Assembly (NCBI RefSeq): GCF_004320525.1
Contig: NZ_SIHX01000014.1
Location: forward strand, 28,737-92,736
Source of the DNA: Arthrobacter sp. S39
GTDB taxonomy: Bacteria; Actinomycetota; Actinomycetes; Actinomycetales; Micrococcaceae
Length of the DNA stretch: 64,000 bases
Reading direction: 5' to 3'
Part shown: piece after piece, positions 1-8,541 of the stretch
Position numbering within the stretch: the first letter of the stretch is position 1
How the letters are laid out: every line of letters begins with the position of its first letter
Notes under the pieces: model-generated
Seen by the model: only the letters and a program-made list of their open reading frames with translations
Database searches by the model: none
Told to the model about the DNA's origin: nothing
Translations under genes and position numbers: made by a program

Positions 1-425
1 ATTTCCATTTTCTCCACATACGGGATGGGGTTGTGTTCCCCGTACACGGTGGCGGAAGAGCTGAAGACGAGGGAGCGGACGTCGTGCCGGTCCATGACCC
101 GGATGAGGTTCAGGGTGCCCACGAGGTTGTTGTAGTAGTACTTCAGCGGTTCGCGGACCGATTCGCCCACGGCCTTGAGGCCGGCGAAGTGAATCACGGC
201 GTCGATCCCGCCGTTGGCGAACACCTTGTCGACGGCGGCCTCGTCCACCAGATCGGCGTAGTGGAACTCTGCTGCTTTGCCGCTCAATTCGGCAACACGC
301 CACAGGGATTCTTCGCCGGAATTAACAAGGTTGTCGATCACCACCACGTCATGGCCGGCTTCCTGCAGGGACAATACTGTGTGGGAGCCGATGTACCCGG
401 TGCCACCAGTGACCAGAATTTTCAT
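1..425 (-). CDS. galE: UDP-glucose 4-epimerase, N-terminal part (cut by window edge)
   Basis: Extended SDR epimerase interconverting UDP-galactose and UDP-glucose in the Leloir pathway (cytoplasm). About 141 N-terminal residues are visible. They begin MKILVTGGTGYIGSHT, the NAD-binding GxxGxxG Rossmann motif, and reach the SSSATVYGE stretch that carries the catalytic Ser/Thr region. The YxxxK motif lies beyond the window. The start ATG is at 425. It sits 93 bp downstream of the alpha-galactosidase gene on the same strand, so it is probably the last visible gene of the alpha-galactoside operon and handles the released galactose. Family assignment is firm; truncation is only the window edge. Confidence 0.9.
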   Translation of the reverse strand, partial: MKILVTGGTGYIGSHTVLSLQEAGHDVVVIDNLVNSGEESLWRVAELSGKAAEFHYADLVDEAAVDKVFANGGIDAVIHFAGLKAVGESVREPLKYYYNNLVGTLNLIRVMDRHDVRSLVFSSSATVYGEHNPIPYVEKME

Positions 426-518
426 TTGCCTCCCTTGGGCAGTGCGAAACTGCCCCGATGTTGCGCCTGCTTCTGGGAAGAGGGAACACCGGGGCAGCTT
501 TCGGAGTCGGTCAGTCTG

Positions 519-2708
519 TTAGACGACCGAGAGCTTCAATACCAGGGCGTGTTCCGGGTTGAGGACCGGCATCGGGAGCCCGACCTCGGCCAGGAACCTT
601 CCGCTGGCTTCGGCGCCCGAAGCCAGCCAGACCGGCGGCTGGGCCTGCGTGAATGTGTGCGCGTAATCGGCGTCGCCTGCCGCCGGGAAGATGGCTTCCA
701 CCCGGTATACGCGCTCCTGCTCCAGGCCGGGAACGGTGATTCGGCCGGGCTGTTCCGCAGCGGACGTCCGCGTGCTCACCAGGGAGAACAGCGCCGCCGT
801 CGCACCCTCGTCCGCGACCGTGGGCGCCGGATCTGCGACCACACCGTGCAACATCAGCGAATCGTCCGGAACGTCGGCACGGACCATCCGGCCGCTGTGA
901 ATGAGGTCCCGGTGTTCCTTGTAGAGCCCGATGAAGCGTTTGAGCTGTTCACGCTCCGCCCCGGTAACCTGCCGGACATCCCACTCCATGCCAAAGTGCC
1001 CGAAAAGGGCTGTGATGGCCCTGAAGGACAGGTCGTGCGTGCGGGCCGTGGTGTGCGACGTCGTGGGGCCGACGTGGCCGCCCACGAGCTCCGGCGGGAC
1101 CACGAGCCCGGTCCAGCGCTGGATGGTCTGGCGTTCCAGGGCGTCGTTGCAGTCCGAAGCCCAGATCCGGTCTGTGCGTTCCAGGATTCCCAGGTCCACG
1201 CGGGCGCCGCCGGAGGAGCAGCTTTCAATTTCGACGCCGGGGTGGGCCTTCTTGAGTTCGTCAAAGAGCCGGTAGGCGGCCAGGGTCTGTTCGTGGACCG
1301 AAGCGCGGCCGGCGTGACCGTGCTCGGTCAGGTCCCGGTTCTGGTCCCATTTGAGGTAGCTGATGTTGTTCCCGCGCAGGAGTGCGTCAACACGGTCGAA
1401 AATGTACTGCCACGCTTCGGGGTTCACGAGGTCGATCACGTGCTGGTTCCGCCACTCGAGCGGGAGGCGGCCACCGTCCTTGTGCGAGAGGGAAGCCGGA
1501 CCCACGATCCACTCGGGGTGGGCGCGGGCGATGTCCGAGTCCAGGTTGACCATCTCAGGCTCCACCCAGAGCCCGAATTCCATCCCGCGGGAGGTCACGG
1601 CATCAATCAGGGGCGTGAGCCCGTCCGGCCACAGCGATTCGTCAACATACCAGTCGCCCAGGCCGGCGTGGTCGTCGCGGCGGCCGCGGAACCAGCCGTC
1701 GTCGAGCACAAAACGCTCCACACCGAGCTCGGCGGCCGAGTCGGCCAGCTCGATCAGGGTGGGCAGGTTGTGGTCGAAATAGACCGCTTCCCAGGTGTTG
1801 AGGACCACCGGACGGGGCTTGCCGCCGCCTGCGGCGGGGAGCACGTGGTGAGGGCGGGACCGGAACCAGGCGTAGAAGGCTTCGCTGATGCCGTCCAGGC
1901 CGCGGTCCGAATACGCGGCGAACAGGGCCGGGGTGGTGTAGCTGGCGCCCGGTTCGAGGATGACTTCGGCCGGGCCGAGGAGCTCGGAGCCGCCGATCAT
2001 GGTGCGGCCGTCGCCGATGCTGTCGGCGAACTGTTCGTGGTTGCCGCTCCAGGCCAGGTGCGTGGCCCACACCTTTCCGTGGCGGTTGCCGAATCCGGCG
2101 GTGCCGGCGGCGAAGAGGAGTGAGGAGTCGTGCCCGGTGCGGCCGTGCCGGCCGGTGCGGACCCAGGTGCCCTGCTGGATGGGGCGGCGCTGCGGGTGCC
2201 GTTCGCGGCACCAGCGCCCGGTCAGGTCAAGGAGTTCGACGGCGTCCGGCGCCACCGGCAGGACGGTCGCCAGTTCGTCGAGCTGGTACGGGGTGCTGCC
2301 GTCGTTGGTGACGGTGTGCCGCAGCTCCAGCAGGCCGCCGTCGTGCAGGGTCAGGGCGGAGGACACGGTCAGGCCGGCGTCGGGATCGGACTGGACGACG
2401 ACGGCTGCCTTGCCCTCGAGGCTCGCGGTGTTGACGCGGAGGCGGGCTGAGAAGTCCAAGCCCGAGACACCCTCGGCAATGCGGTGTCCTCGCAGGGCCG
2501 GGCGGCCCCGCCATGCCGAGGACGCCTGTGGCAGAAGCCCTGCAGGAACGGTGGCGTCGATGGACGACGGCGGGATAGCGGCAGTGAGGATTGCCAGGTC
2601 CGGGAGCGTGCTGCCAAGATCGGCACCCCAGTGGATGACCTCGGCCTCCCCGCTGTCGAAGCTAATCACCAGGCTGGTGCCGGCGGAACGGAGGTGGAGG
2701 GGGTCCAT
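519..2708 (-). CDS. alpha-galactosidase, glycoside hydrolase family 36
   Basis: Cytoplasmic retaining alpha-galactosidase of 729 aa, the usual length for bacterial GH36, expected to hydrolyse melibiose/raffinose-type alpha-galactosides. An N-terminal beta-sandwich (about residues 1-320) precedes the catalytic barrel. Visible active-site stretches are YLKWDQNRDLTE (the nucleophile Asp follows KW) and ESCSSGGARVDLG followed by WASDCNDALER (acid/base Asp). WVEPEMVN is also typical. It has no signal peptide, so substrate is imported by the adjacent ABC system. It lies 94 bp after the binding-protein gene, with a strong stem-loop in that gap. An AAGGA ribosome site is about 12 nt before the ATG at 2708. 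Confidence 0.93.
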   Translation of the reverse strand: MDPLHLRSAGTSLVISFDSGEAEVIHWGADLGSTLPDLAILTAAIPPSSIDATVPAGLLPQASSAWRGRPALRGHRIAEGVSGLDFSARLRVNTASLEGKAAVVVQSDPDAGLTVSSALTLHDGGLLELRHTVTNDGSTPYQLDELATVLPVAPDAVELLDLTGRWCRERHPQRRPIQQGTWVRTGRHGRTGHDSSLLFAAGTAGFGNRHGKVWATHLAWSGNHEQFADSIGDGRTMIGGSELLGPAEVILEPGASYTTPALFAAYSDRGLDGISEAFYAWFRSRPHHVLPAAGGGKPRPVVLNTWEAVYFDHNLPTLIELADSAAELGVERFVLDDGWFRGRRDDHAGLGDWYVDESLWPDGLTPLIDAVTSRGMEFGLWVEPEMVNLDSDIARAHPEWIVGPASLSHKDGGRLPLEWRNQHVIDLVNPEAWQYIFDRVDALLRGNNISYLKWDQNRDLTEHGHAGRASVHEQTLAAYRLFDELKKAHPGVEIESCSSGGARVDLGILERTDRIWASDCNDALERQTIQRWTGLVVPPELVGGHVGPTTSHTTARTHDLSFRAITALFGHFGMEWDVRQVTGAEREQLKRFIGLYKEHRDLIHSGRMVRADVPDDSLMLHGVVADPAPTVADEGATAALFSLVSTRTSAAEQPGRITVPGLEQERVYRVEAIFPAAGDADYAHTFTQAQPPVWLASGAEASGRFLAEVGLPMPVLNPEHALVLKLSVV

Positions 2709-2749
2709 AAGAATTCTGTCCTTCTGAGTGGGTGTAAAGGAGTGGAGCT

Positions 2750-2783
2750 GCGCGCCGCGGGGAAGCCGACTCCCGCGGCGCGC
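2750..2783 (-). other. intra-operon stem-loop between binding-protein and alpha-galactosidase genes
   Basis: Perfect 12-bp inverted repeat (2750-2761 with 2772-2783) around a 10-nt loop, without a following U-run on the minus strand. It lies directly after the binding-protein stop and before the GH36 ribosome site. Such hairpins after binding-protein genes often protect the upstream mRNA 3' end so that binding protein exceeds downstream products. That role is inference here; a partial terminator is the alternative. Confidence 0.6.
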
Positions 2784-2802
2784 AAGCTAATTGGCTGGTG
2801 CC

Positions 2803-4149
2803 CTATTTGAAGAGGGCGTTGACTTTCTCGTTGGCATCGCTCAGGGTGCTGGCGTCCTTCTTACCGGACAGCACAGCGTCCATTGCCGGTGCCATGAGGC
2901 CATCGACCTTGGCCGCATTTTCGGTGATGGGGAAGAGGAAAGTGGTCCCATCCTTGACGTGTGTGGTGAAGGCACTGACATCCTGGCCCTTTGCCTTGAA
3001 GGCCTCGGCGGCCTTCTCGGAGGAGCTCTTGATGGCGGGGAACACGACGGCCTTGGAGGCTACGACGTCCTGGCAGTCGGCGGAGGCCAGGTATTCGACC
3101 CATTTGACTGAGGCCGCGGGGTTTTTGGTACCGGCCCAGATGGAGTCGGCCAGGCCGTTGAACATGGACGCGCGCTTGCCGTCGGGTCCCTCGGGGGTGG
3201 GGGCGATACCGGTTTCGATGCCCTTGTAGCTGGTGTACTGGCCGATCATCCAGGAACCGTTGGTGTTGATGGCGGCCTTCCCGGCGCCGAAGGCGTCTGC
3301 GACGCTGGCGCCGACGGTCGTTTCAAGCTTGGGCATGTAGCCCTTGTTCGCGAGGCCGGACCACCATTTGATGGTTTCCTGGAACTTGGGATCGTCGTAG
3401 TTGAATTTGGTGCCCCACGGGTTCTTGTCGGTGTGGGTCCAGCCGGTGGTCGCAGTGAGGAAGCTCCATTGTGTCTGTCCCTGGCCGTTACCGGAATTTT
3501 CCAACCCAAGGCCATAGACGGCCACGTTGTTCTTGTCGAAGCCAGGCTCATCGCCGCGTTTGCCGTTCTTGTCCACGGTGAGGTGGGCGATGGCCTTTTC
3601 GTAGCTGCCGCCGTCCTGGGGGTTCCAGTCGAGGTCCTTCAGCTGTTCTTCGGTGTATCCGGCATCAGCCACCAGCTTCTTGTTGTAGAACATTGCTACG
3701 GTGTCCCAGTCCTTGGGCAGGCCGTATCGCTTGCCGTCCTGGCCTACCCACAGGTCCGCGAGGCCCTCGTTGTAGATATCCAGGTCGAGCTTGTCGTTCT
3801 TGACGGCGTCGTCCAGGGCGAGCAGCTGCTTCTTGGAGGCGTGTTCGGGGTATTTGGAGAGGTGGTTTGTAAAGACGTCCGGGGCGTTTCCGCCGACAAA
3901 GCCGTTGGTCAGGGTGGTCCAGTAATCGCCCCAGCCGCGCTGCGTGATCTTGACCTTGATGTCGGGGTTGGCCTTGGTGAAATCTTCAGCGCACTGTTTG
4001 TAGGCCGGAAGCTGGTTGGCATCCCACAGCCAGTAGTTGATTTCGCCCTTGGCCTCACCGGCGGTGGTGGAGGTAGATCCACCTCCACAGGCGGAGAGGG
4101 AGATGGCGATGGCTGCGGCGGCAGCGACGGCGCCGAGGGTTTTCTTCAT
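2803..4149 (-). CDS. sugar ABC transporter substrate-binding lipoprotein
   Basis: Family 1 extracellular solute-binding protein (COG1653), 448 aa. The N-terminus MKKTLGAVAAAAAIAISLSA is a lipoprotein signal peptide ending in a lipobox with Cys (SACGGGS), so the mature protein is anchored outside the membrane. Mid-protein features such as YGLPKDWDTVAMFYNKKL and NGSWMIGQY are characteristic. An AAAGG site precedes the ATG at 4149. It sits between the permease genes and alpha-galactosidase, so the ligand is probably an alpha-galactoside such as raffinose or melibiose. No ATPase gene is present, so a shared MsiK-type ATPase encoded elsewhere is likely, as is common in Actinobacteria. Confidence 0.93.
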   Translation of the reverse strand: MKKTLGAVAAAAAIAISLSACGGGSTSTTAGEAKGEINYWLWDANQLPAYKQCAEDFTKANPDIKVKITQRGWGDYWTTLTNGFVGGNAPDVFTNHLSKYPEHASKKQLLALDDAVKNDKLDLDIYNEGLADLWVGQDGKRYGLPKDWDTVAMFYNKKLVADAGYTEEQLKDLDWNPQDGGSYEKAIAHLTVDKNGKRGDEPGFDKNNVAVYGLGLENSGNGQGQTQWSFLTATTGWTHTDKNPWGTKFNYDDPKFQETIKWWSGLANKGYMPKLETTVGASVADAFGAGKAAINTNGSWMIGQYTSYKGIETGIAPTPEGPDGKRASMFNGLADSIWAGTKNPAASVKWVEYLASADCQDVVASKAVVFPAIKSSSEKAAEAFKAKGQDVSAFTTHVKDGTTFLFPITENAAKVDGLMAPAMDAVLSGKKDASTLSDANEKVNALFK

Positions 4150-4219
4150 GATCGACCTTTCGAAGAGGGCTTGGGGTTGCCCGGAGTGGAGTGTGTAGAG
4201 GGAAGTTGTTGGGCCAGGG

Positions 4220-5119
4220 CTATTTGATGCCGGAATATCCGATGGAGTTGACCACCTTCTTGCCGAAGGCGATGAACAGGATCAGGACGGGCAGTGCGGC
4301 GACGATGGTTGCCGCCATCAGGCCAGACCAGTCAGGTGCGCCTTGGGGTGACTGGGATTTGAAGACGCCCAGGCCAACAGTGAGGACCCTGACATTCTCT
4401 TCACTGCCGACCAGGAGCGGCCAGAAGTACTCGTTCCACTGGCCCACGAACGTCAACAGCGCGAGGGTGGCCAGCGGAGCAGCCGCATTTGGGAGCACGA
4501 TCTGGAAGAAGATGCGCAGGTGCTTGGCGCCGTCGAGCATTGCTGCTTCTTCCACTTCGCGGGACATGCTCAGGAAGAACTGCCGCAGGAAGAAGATGGC
4601 GAATGCCGACATGAACAGGAACGGGAGCACCAGTCCGGCAAAGGTGTTAAGGAGTCCCAGGTTCTTAATGAGGAGGAAGTTGGGAAGGGCTGTGAAAATC
4701 CCCGGAATCATCATGGTGGCCAGGAACAGGGAGAAAACCTTGTCCCGTCCAGGCCAGCGCAGCCGGGCGAAAGCGTAGGCGGCAAGTGCACTGAAAAAGA
4801 CCTGCGCCGCGGTAGTCACCGTGGAAAAAATGATGGAGTTGCGGAGGTAAAGCCAGAAGTCGATGGCGGCACCGGAGCCGCCCTCGGCGATGGCCTCCTC
4901 TGTGGACTGCATTCCAAAGACACGCTTGAAAGCGCCCCAGGAGAAGTCTGCCGGCAGGAGATTGGCGGAGTTGGAGGCCAGCGAGCCATTGGTCGAGAGC
5001 GCAGTACGTAGCATCCAGAGGAACGGAAGAATTGTGACGACGAGTGCAAGAATCACGAGCGCCCAGGCGCTGGCACGGCGCCAGTTGATCGGTCTGCGGG
5101 TAAGCGTTTGAGTAGTCAT
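4220..5119 (-). CDS. carbohydrate ABC transporter permease (MalG type)
   Basis: Integral membrane permease of 299 aa with about six hydrophobic segments, the first at residues 15-38. The EAA loop for the ATPase reads EVEEAAMLDGAKHLRIFFQI, and the protein ends in the MalG-like IGYSGIK. An AAGGA ribosome site precedes the ATG at 5119. It lies 12 bp after the first permease and 70 bp before the binding-protein gene, in the same operon. It pairs with the MalF-type permease to form the channel for the alpha-galactoside importer. Confidence 0.93.
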   Translation of the reverse strand: MTTQTLTRRPINWRRASAWALVILALVVTILPFLWMLRTALSTNGSLASNSANLLPADFSWGAFKRVFGMQSTEEAIAEGGSGAAIDFWLYLRNSIIFSTVTTAAQVFFSALAAYAFARLRWPGRDKVFSLFLATMMIPGIFTALPNFLLIKNLGLLNTFAGLVLPFLFMSAFAIFFLRQFFLSMSREVEEAAMLDGAKHLRIFFQIVLPNAAAPLATLALLTFVGQWNEYFWPLLVGSEENVRVLTVGLGVFKSQSPQGAPDWSGLMAATIVAALPVLILFIAFGKKVVNSIGYSGIK

Positions 5120-5131
5120 GGCTGGGATTCC

Positions 5132-6073
5132 TTAGTCCAGATCCGATTCATTGCCCTTGAGGAACTTCATCTGAATGAAGGCCACCAGGGCGAGGATCAC
5201 GAAGAGAATGACGGACAGGGCCGAGGCGTAGCCAAAATCCGATTCGCCAAAGGCCTTTTGATAGATGTACATCTGAATGACGCGGGTGGCATTGACCGGG
5301 CCGCCGCCGGTGGTGACTGCGACGGTATCGAAGACCTGGAAGGACCCGATGACGGTAACTACCAGGACCAGCGTCAGGACCGGGCGCAGCAGCGGCATCG
5401 TAATACTCCAGAACGTCCTTGTTGGCGACGCTCCGTCCAGGGATGCCACTTCGTAGACATGGTGGGGGATGGCCTGGAGGCCGGCGAAGATGAGCAGCGC
5501 GGTGTAGCCCATGTGCTTCCAGACGTTGACGAAGGCGATGGTGGGGATGGCCCACTGTTCGCTCCCGAAGAAGGCCACGCGGGGAAGCCCCAGCCAGCTG
5601 ATGATTTCGTTGACAATGCCCAGCTGGTAGTCCAGCATCCAGAACCAGAGCAGGGCTACGATCACGTTTGCGACAAAGAATGGCAGCAGCAGCGCGCCAC
5701 GGACAAAGGTTGACTTCGCCACCCGGTGCATGAGCAACGCCAGGCCCAGTGCGATGGCTGTCTGCAGGCCAATGTTGATGGCGACGTACTGGAGGGTTAC
5801 GGCCATCGCGTTCCAGAAGAGCTCATCCTTGAAGATGGCCGTGTAGTTGGCGATGCCGATCCATTCAGGCTCCCCGAGGATGCTGTATTCGGTGAAGCTC
5901 AGGTAGACGCCGCGGATGGTCGGGACCAGGCAAAAGGCAACGAGGCCGATCATGGCCGGGAGGATAAACAACAGGGCGATCTTGAGGTCGCCCAGCTTGC
6001 GGAATCCGCCGCGTGGCTTCGGTGCCCCCGGCTGGACCGGGGCGGATCTTGTGTGCTTGGCAAGGGTGGTCAT
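5132..6073 (-). CDS. carbohydrate ABC transporter permease (MalF type)
   Basis: Integral membrane permease of 313 aa, first gene of the alpha-galactoside operon. A short basic N-terminus precedes the first membrane helix (LKIALLFILPAMIGLVAF), followed by about five more. The EAA loop is YEVASLDGASPTRTFWSI. AAAGGG is 7-8 nt before the ATG at 6073. The promoter upstream carries a palindromic operator on its -10 element, so the operon is expected to be repressed without inducer. Confidence 0.93.
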   Translation of the reverse strand: MTTLAKHTRSAPVQPGAPKPRGGFRKLGDLKIALLFILPAMIGLVAFCLVPTIRGVYLSFTEYSILGEPEWIGIANYTAIFKDELFWNAMAVTLQYVAINIGLQTAIALGLALLMHRVAKSTFVRGALLLPFFVANVIVALLWFWMLDYQLGIVNEIISWLGLPRVAFFGSEQWAIPTIAFVNVWKHMGYTALLIFAGLQAIPHHVYEVASLDGASPTRTFWSITMPLLRPVLTLVLVVTVIGSFQVFDTVAVTTGGGPVNATRVIQMYIYQKAFGESDFGYASALSVILFVILALVAFIQMKFLKGNESDLD

Positions 6074-6117
6074 CGTCGACCCTTTCCTGACTGTGATGTG
6101 GATAACAACTGATGAGA

Positions 6118-6146
6118 AATCTACACGAGTAGATTGAGGGTGGCAA
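6118..6146 (-). promoter_or_regulatory. promoter of the alpha-galactoside operon with LacI-type operator
   Basis: Read on the minus strand, -35 TTGCCA (6141-6146) and -10 TAGATT (6118-6123) are separated by 17 bp. A palindrome with 7-bp perfect arms, AATCTACACGAGTAGATT (6118-6135), covers the -10. Its central CG-containing symmetry is typical of LacI-family sites, and a LacI-family gene lies nearby at 7504. Binding there would block RNA polymerase. Regulator assignment is inferred from proximity. Confidence 0.75.
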
Positions 6147-6194
6147 GTGTTATTTTTCGTGGTGCGATTCAGGGTATTTATCCAGCAACTTTGC

Positions 6195-6212
6195 TATTGA
6201 CTCGAGTAGATC
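6195..6212. promoter_or_regulatory. second, weaker copy of the operator
   Basis: TATTGACTCGAGTAGATC shares the right half GAGTAGAT with the operator at 6118 and contains the perfect 8-bp palindrome ACTCGAGT. It includes TTGACT (6198-6203), which could be the -35 of the divergent oxidoreductase gene. Spacing between the two centres is about 77 bp, so looping is possible. The left arm is imperfect, so confidence is lower. Confidence 0.5.
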
Positions 6213-6286
6213 TGGGTGGAACACTGGGAACCCTCATGGACAGCGCTTGCCCGGCGCCCCCACAGCATCCACGGAAAAGAGAGACA

Positions 6287-7489
6287 GTGACGTTTTCAAT
6301 CGGCGTAGTAGGAGTCGGTCAGTTCGGCGGCCAGTTCGCCCACCTCTTTCATCTGCACCCCGGCGTCAGCGACGTCTATGTGGTGGATGAGCTTCCTCAA
6401 CGGGCAGCTGAGGCGGTGGACCGCTACCACCTGGCCGGTTCGAAGGCGAGCTTCGAGGACCTCCTGGCTTCTGACGTCGACGCCGTTGCCATCTTCACCC
6501 AGCGCTGGACGCACGGTCCGCTGGTGGAGCAGGCGCTCCGGGCCGGAAAGCACGTCTACTCAGCTGTCCCCATGGCCATCTCCGAAGAGGAAATCGCCCG
6601 GATCATCGATGCAGTCCGTGAAACAGGCCTGGTCTACATGATGGGGGAGACCAGCTACTACAACCCCGCCACCGTCTATGCGCGCAAGCAGCACGCGGCC
6701 GGCAGCTTCGGCCGGATTTTCTACTCCGAAGGCGACTACGTCCACGACATGGACCTGGGCTTCTATGACGCCTACCAATACAGCGGCGGCGACCGCTGGA
6801 AGGAAACTGCCAGCTACCCGCCGATGCTGTACCCGACGCACGCTGTCGGCGGCGTGCTGGGCGCAGTCCCCGCCCACGCGGTCAGCGTCAGCTGCGTCGG
6901 AGTCAAGGATGACCGCAACGACGGCGTCTTCGACAAGGAAGTCAGCATGTTCGGCAACGACTTCTCCAACGCCACCGCCCTCTTTGAACTCAACGACGGC
7001 GGCGTGATGCGCACCAACGAGATGCGCCGCGTGGGCTACCCGTCCCACATCCGGGAGTCGCGGTTCCGGTTCTTCGGCACGGAGGCCAGCTTTGAACAGC
7101 TCGCGAAGGTGACTGTCTGGCAGGACAAGGAAAACGTCCACGACATTTCAGAGCAGTTCGAGGCCCGGCCCAGCATGTCCCTGGATGACCCCTCCCTCGC
7201 CAACGTTGCCCCGGAACTGAGGGATGCCTTTGTCTCCGGGCTCTCGCCGGTGCACGACGCCGACCGGCTGCCGGACGAGTTCCGCGGCGCACCCAACGGC
7301 CACGAGGGAAGCCACCACTTCCTGGTGGACGACTTCGTCACTGCCGTCAACAACGGAACGCTGCCGCCGGTCAACGCCTGGGTTGCCGCCCGGTTCACGC
7401 TGCCGGGCATCGTGGCGCACGAGTCTGCCCTCCGCGGCGGAGAGCGGCTGCCCATCCGCGACTTTGGCGACGCCCCGGGGAACCGATAG
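6287..7489 (+). CDS. Gfo/Idh/MocA family oxidoreductase lacking the EKP lysine
   Basis: NAD(P)-dependent sugar oxidoreductase fold, 400 aa from a GTG at 6287 preceded by a GA-rich ribosome site. In-frame sequence upstream to 6134 reads through the operators and does not look coding. The N-terminal Rossmann motif is GVVGVGQFGGQF. At the place of the usual EKP catalytic motif it reads YSAVPMAIS, so the conserved Lys is absent. The C-terminal domain includes HAVGGVLGAVPAHAVSVSC. It is divergent from the alpha-galactoside operon and followed by a LacI gene, so a role in a sugar side-pathway is likely. Substrate is unknown. Confidence 0.85.
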   Translation: MTFSIGVVGVGQFGGQFAHLFHLHPGVSDVYVVDELPQRAAEAVDRYHLAGSKASFEDLLASDVDAVAIFTQRWTHGPLVEQALRAGKHVYSAVPMAISEEEIARIIDAVRETGLVYMMGETSYYNPATVYARKQHAAGSFGRIFYSEGDYVHDMDLGFYDAYQYSGGDRWKETASYPPMLYPTHAVGGVLGAVPAHAVSVSCVGVKDDRNDGVFDKEVSMFGNDFSNATALFELNDGGVMRTNEMRRVGYPSHIRESRFRFFGTEASFEQLAKVTVWQDKENVHDISEQFEARPSMSLDDPSLANVAPELRDAFVSGLSPVHDADRLPDEFRGAPNGHEGSHHFLVDDFVTAVNNGTLPPVNAWVAARFTLPGIVAHESALRGGERLPIRDFGDAPGNR

Positions 7490-7490
7490 C

Positions 7491-7496
7491 TAGCAT
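7491..7496 (+). promoter_or_regulatory. -10 box for a leaderless lacI mRNA
   Basis: TAGCAT lies 7 nt before the ATG at 7504. This is the spacing expected when transcription starts at the start codon. It supports 7504 rather than the in-frame ATG at 7495, which would lie inside the -10 box. Confidence 0.5.
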
Positions 7497-7503
7497 GTAC
7501 ACC

Positions 7504-8523
7504 ATGACGACTCCAGCAGTGCAGGCCCCGCGCGGCCCGGTGACCCGCAAGGACGTTGCCCGGTACGCGGGCGTCAGCACCGCCGTCGTCAGCTACGTGG
7601 TCAACGGCGGGCCCAAGAAAGTGGCACCCGCCACCGAGGCGAAGGTCCAGGACGCCATCCGCGTCCTGGGCTACCGTCCCAACGCCGCGGCAAGGGCCCT
7701 GAAACTGGGATCCAGTGAGACGCTGGGCCTGGTCGTCCCGGACATTTCCAACCCCTTCTTCGCTCTCTTCTCCCACGCGGTGGAGGATGCAGCCGCAGCT
7801 CTCGGCTACGCCCTGGTGCTCAGCAACTCGGACGGGAACCTGGCCAAGGAGCGGCGGAACATCCGAAACCTCGCGGCCCGGCAGGTGGACGGGGTGCTGC
7901 TGGCCAGTGTTCTCTTTGAACCAGATCTGGAGGTCCTGGAAACGGCAGACATCCCGTCGGTGCTGCTGAACCAGGAACGGGATGCCCCCGGTTTCAACAG
8001 CATCGGCGTGGACCTGGCGGCAGGCGCCCGGATGGCCGTGGAGCACCTGATTGGCCACGGCCACACCAATATCGGCCTGGCGATGGGCACCAACGTCTCC
8101 GGCAGCACCGATGGCCGTGAAGTGGGCTGGCGGGAGGCGCTGCAGCATGCGGGCCTCCCGGAAGGACCCATCGTGTACAGCGAATTCACCAGGCCCGGCG
8201 GTTACGTTGCCGGGCAGCGCCTGCTGGCATCGGTCAACCGGCCCACGGCAATTTTCGCCACGTCGGATATGCAGGCGATCGGCCTGCTGCGGGCTGTGCA
8301 TGAGGCCGGCCTGGCAGTGCCCGGCCAGATCGCGGTGGCGTCCTTCGACGGTTCCGTTGAGGCCGAATACTCCTGGCCGCCGCTGACCACGGTCGAGCAA
8401 CCAGTGGCCGAAATGGCCGAAGCCGCTGTTGCGGCACTGGTGGGCGCCCGACGCGGCGAGGAGCCCCGGCACCGGATCTTCGCCACCAAGCTGCACGTCC
8501 GCCAGTCGTGCGGGTGCCCCTGA
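7504..8523 (+). CDS. LacI family transcriptional regulator
   Basis: Sugar-responsive repressor of 339 aa. The N-terminal helix-turn-helix is VTRKDVARYAGVSTAVVSYV, with hinge-helix sequence NAAARALKLGSSETLGLVVP leading into a periplasmic-binding-protein-like sensor domain (SFDGSVEAEYSWPPLTTVEQ near the end). Start chosen at 7504 from the TAGCAT box 7 nt upstream; 7495 is the alternative, three residues longer. It is downstream of the oxidoreductase and close to the operators at 6118 and 6195. It is therefore the likely repressor of the alpha-galactoside operon. Confidence 0.92.
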   Translation: MTTPAVQAPRGPVTRKDVARYAGVSTAVVSYVVNGGPKKVAPATEAKVQDAIRVLGYRPNAAARALKLGSSETLGLVVPDISNPFFALFSHAVEDAAAALGYALVLSNSDGNLAKERRNIRNLAARQVDGVLLASVLFEPDLEVLETADIPSVLLNQERDAPGFNSIGVDLAAGARMAVEHLIGHGHTNIGLAMGTNVSGSTDGREVGWREALQHAGLPEGPIVYSEFTRPGGYVAGQRLLASVNRPTAIFATSDMQAIGLLRAVHEAGLAVPGQIAVASFDGSVEAEYSWPPLTTVEQPVAEMAEAAVAALVGARRGEEPRHRIFATKLHVRQSCGCP

Positions 8524-8541
8524 AAGAGGGCTGCCGGTTCG

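Noticed and set aside
33..2123. 696-codon open frame on the plus strand
   Set aside because: It lies antisense to the GH36 alpha-galactosidase and galE, which have clear motifs. GC-rich third positions keep the opposite strand open; it has no ribosome site or recognisable domain.
7036..8496. 486-codon minus-strand open frame over the LacI gene
   Set aside because: The plus strand holds an unmistakable LacI HTH and sensor domain; the opposite frame has no protein-like pattern.
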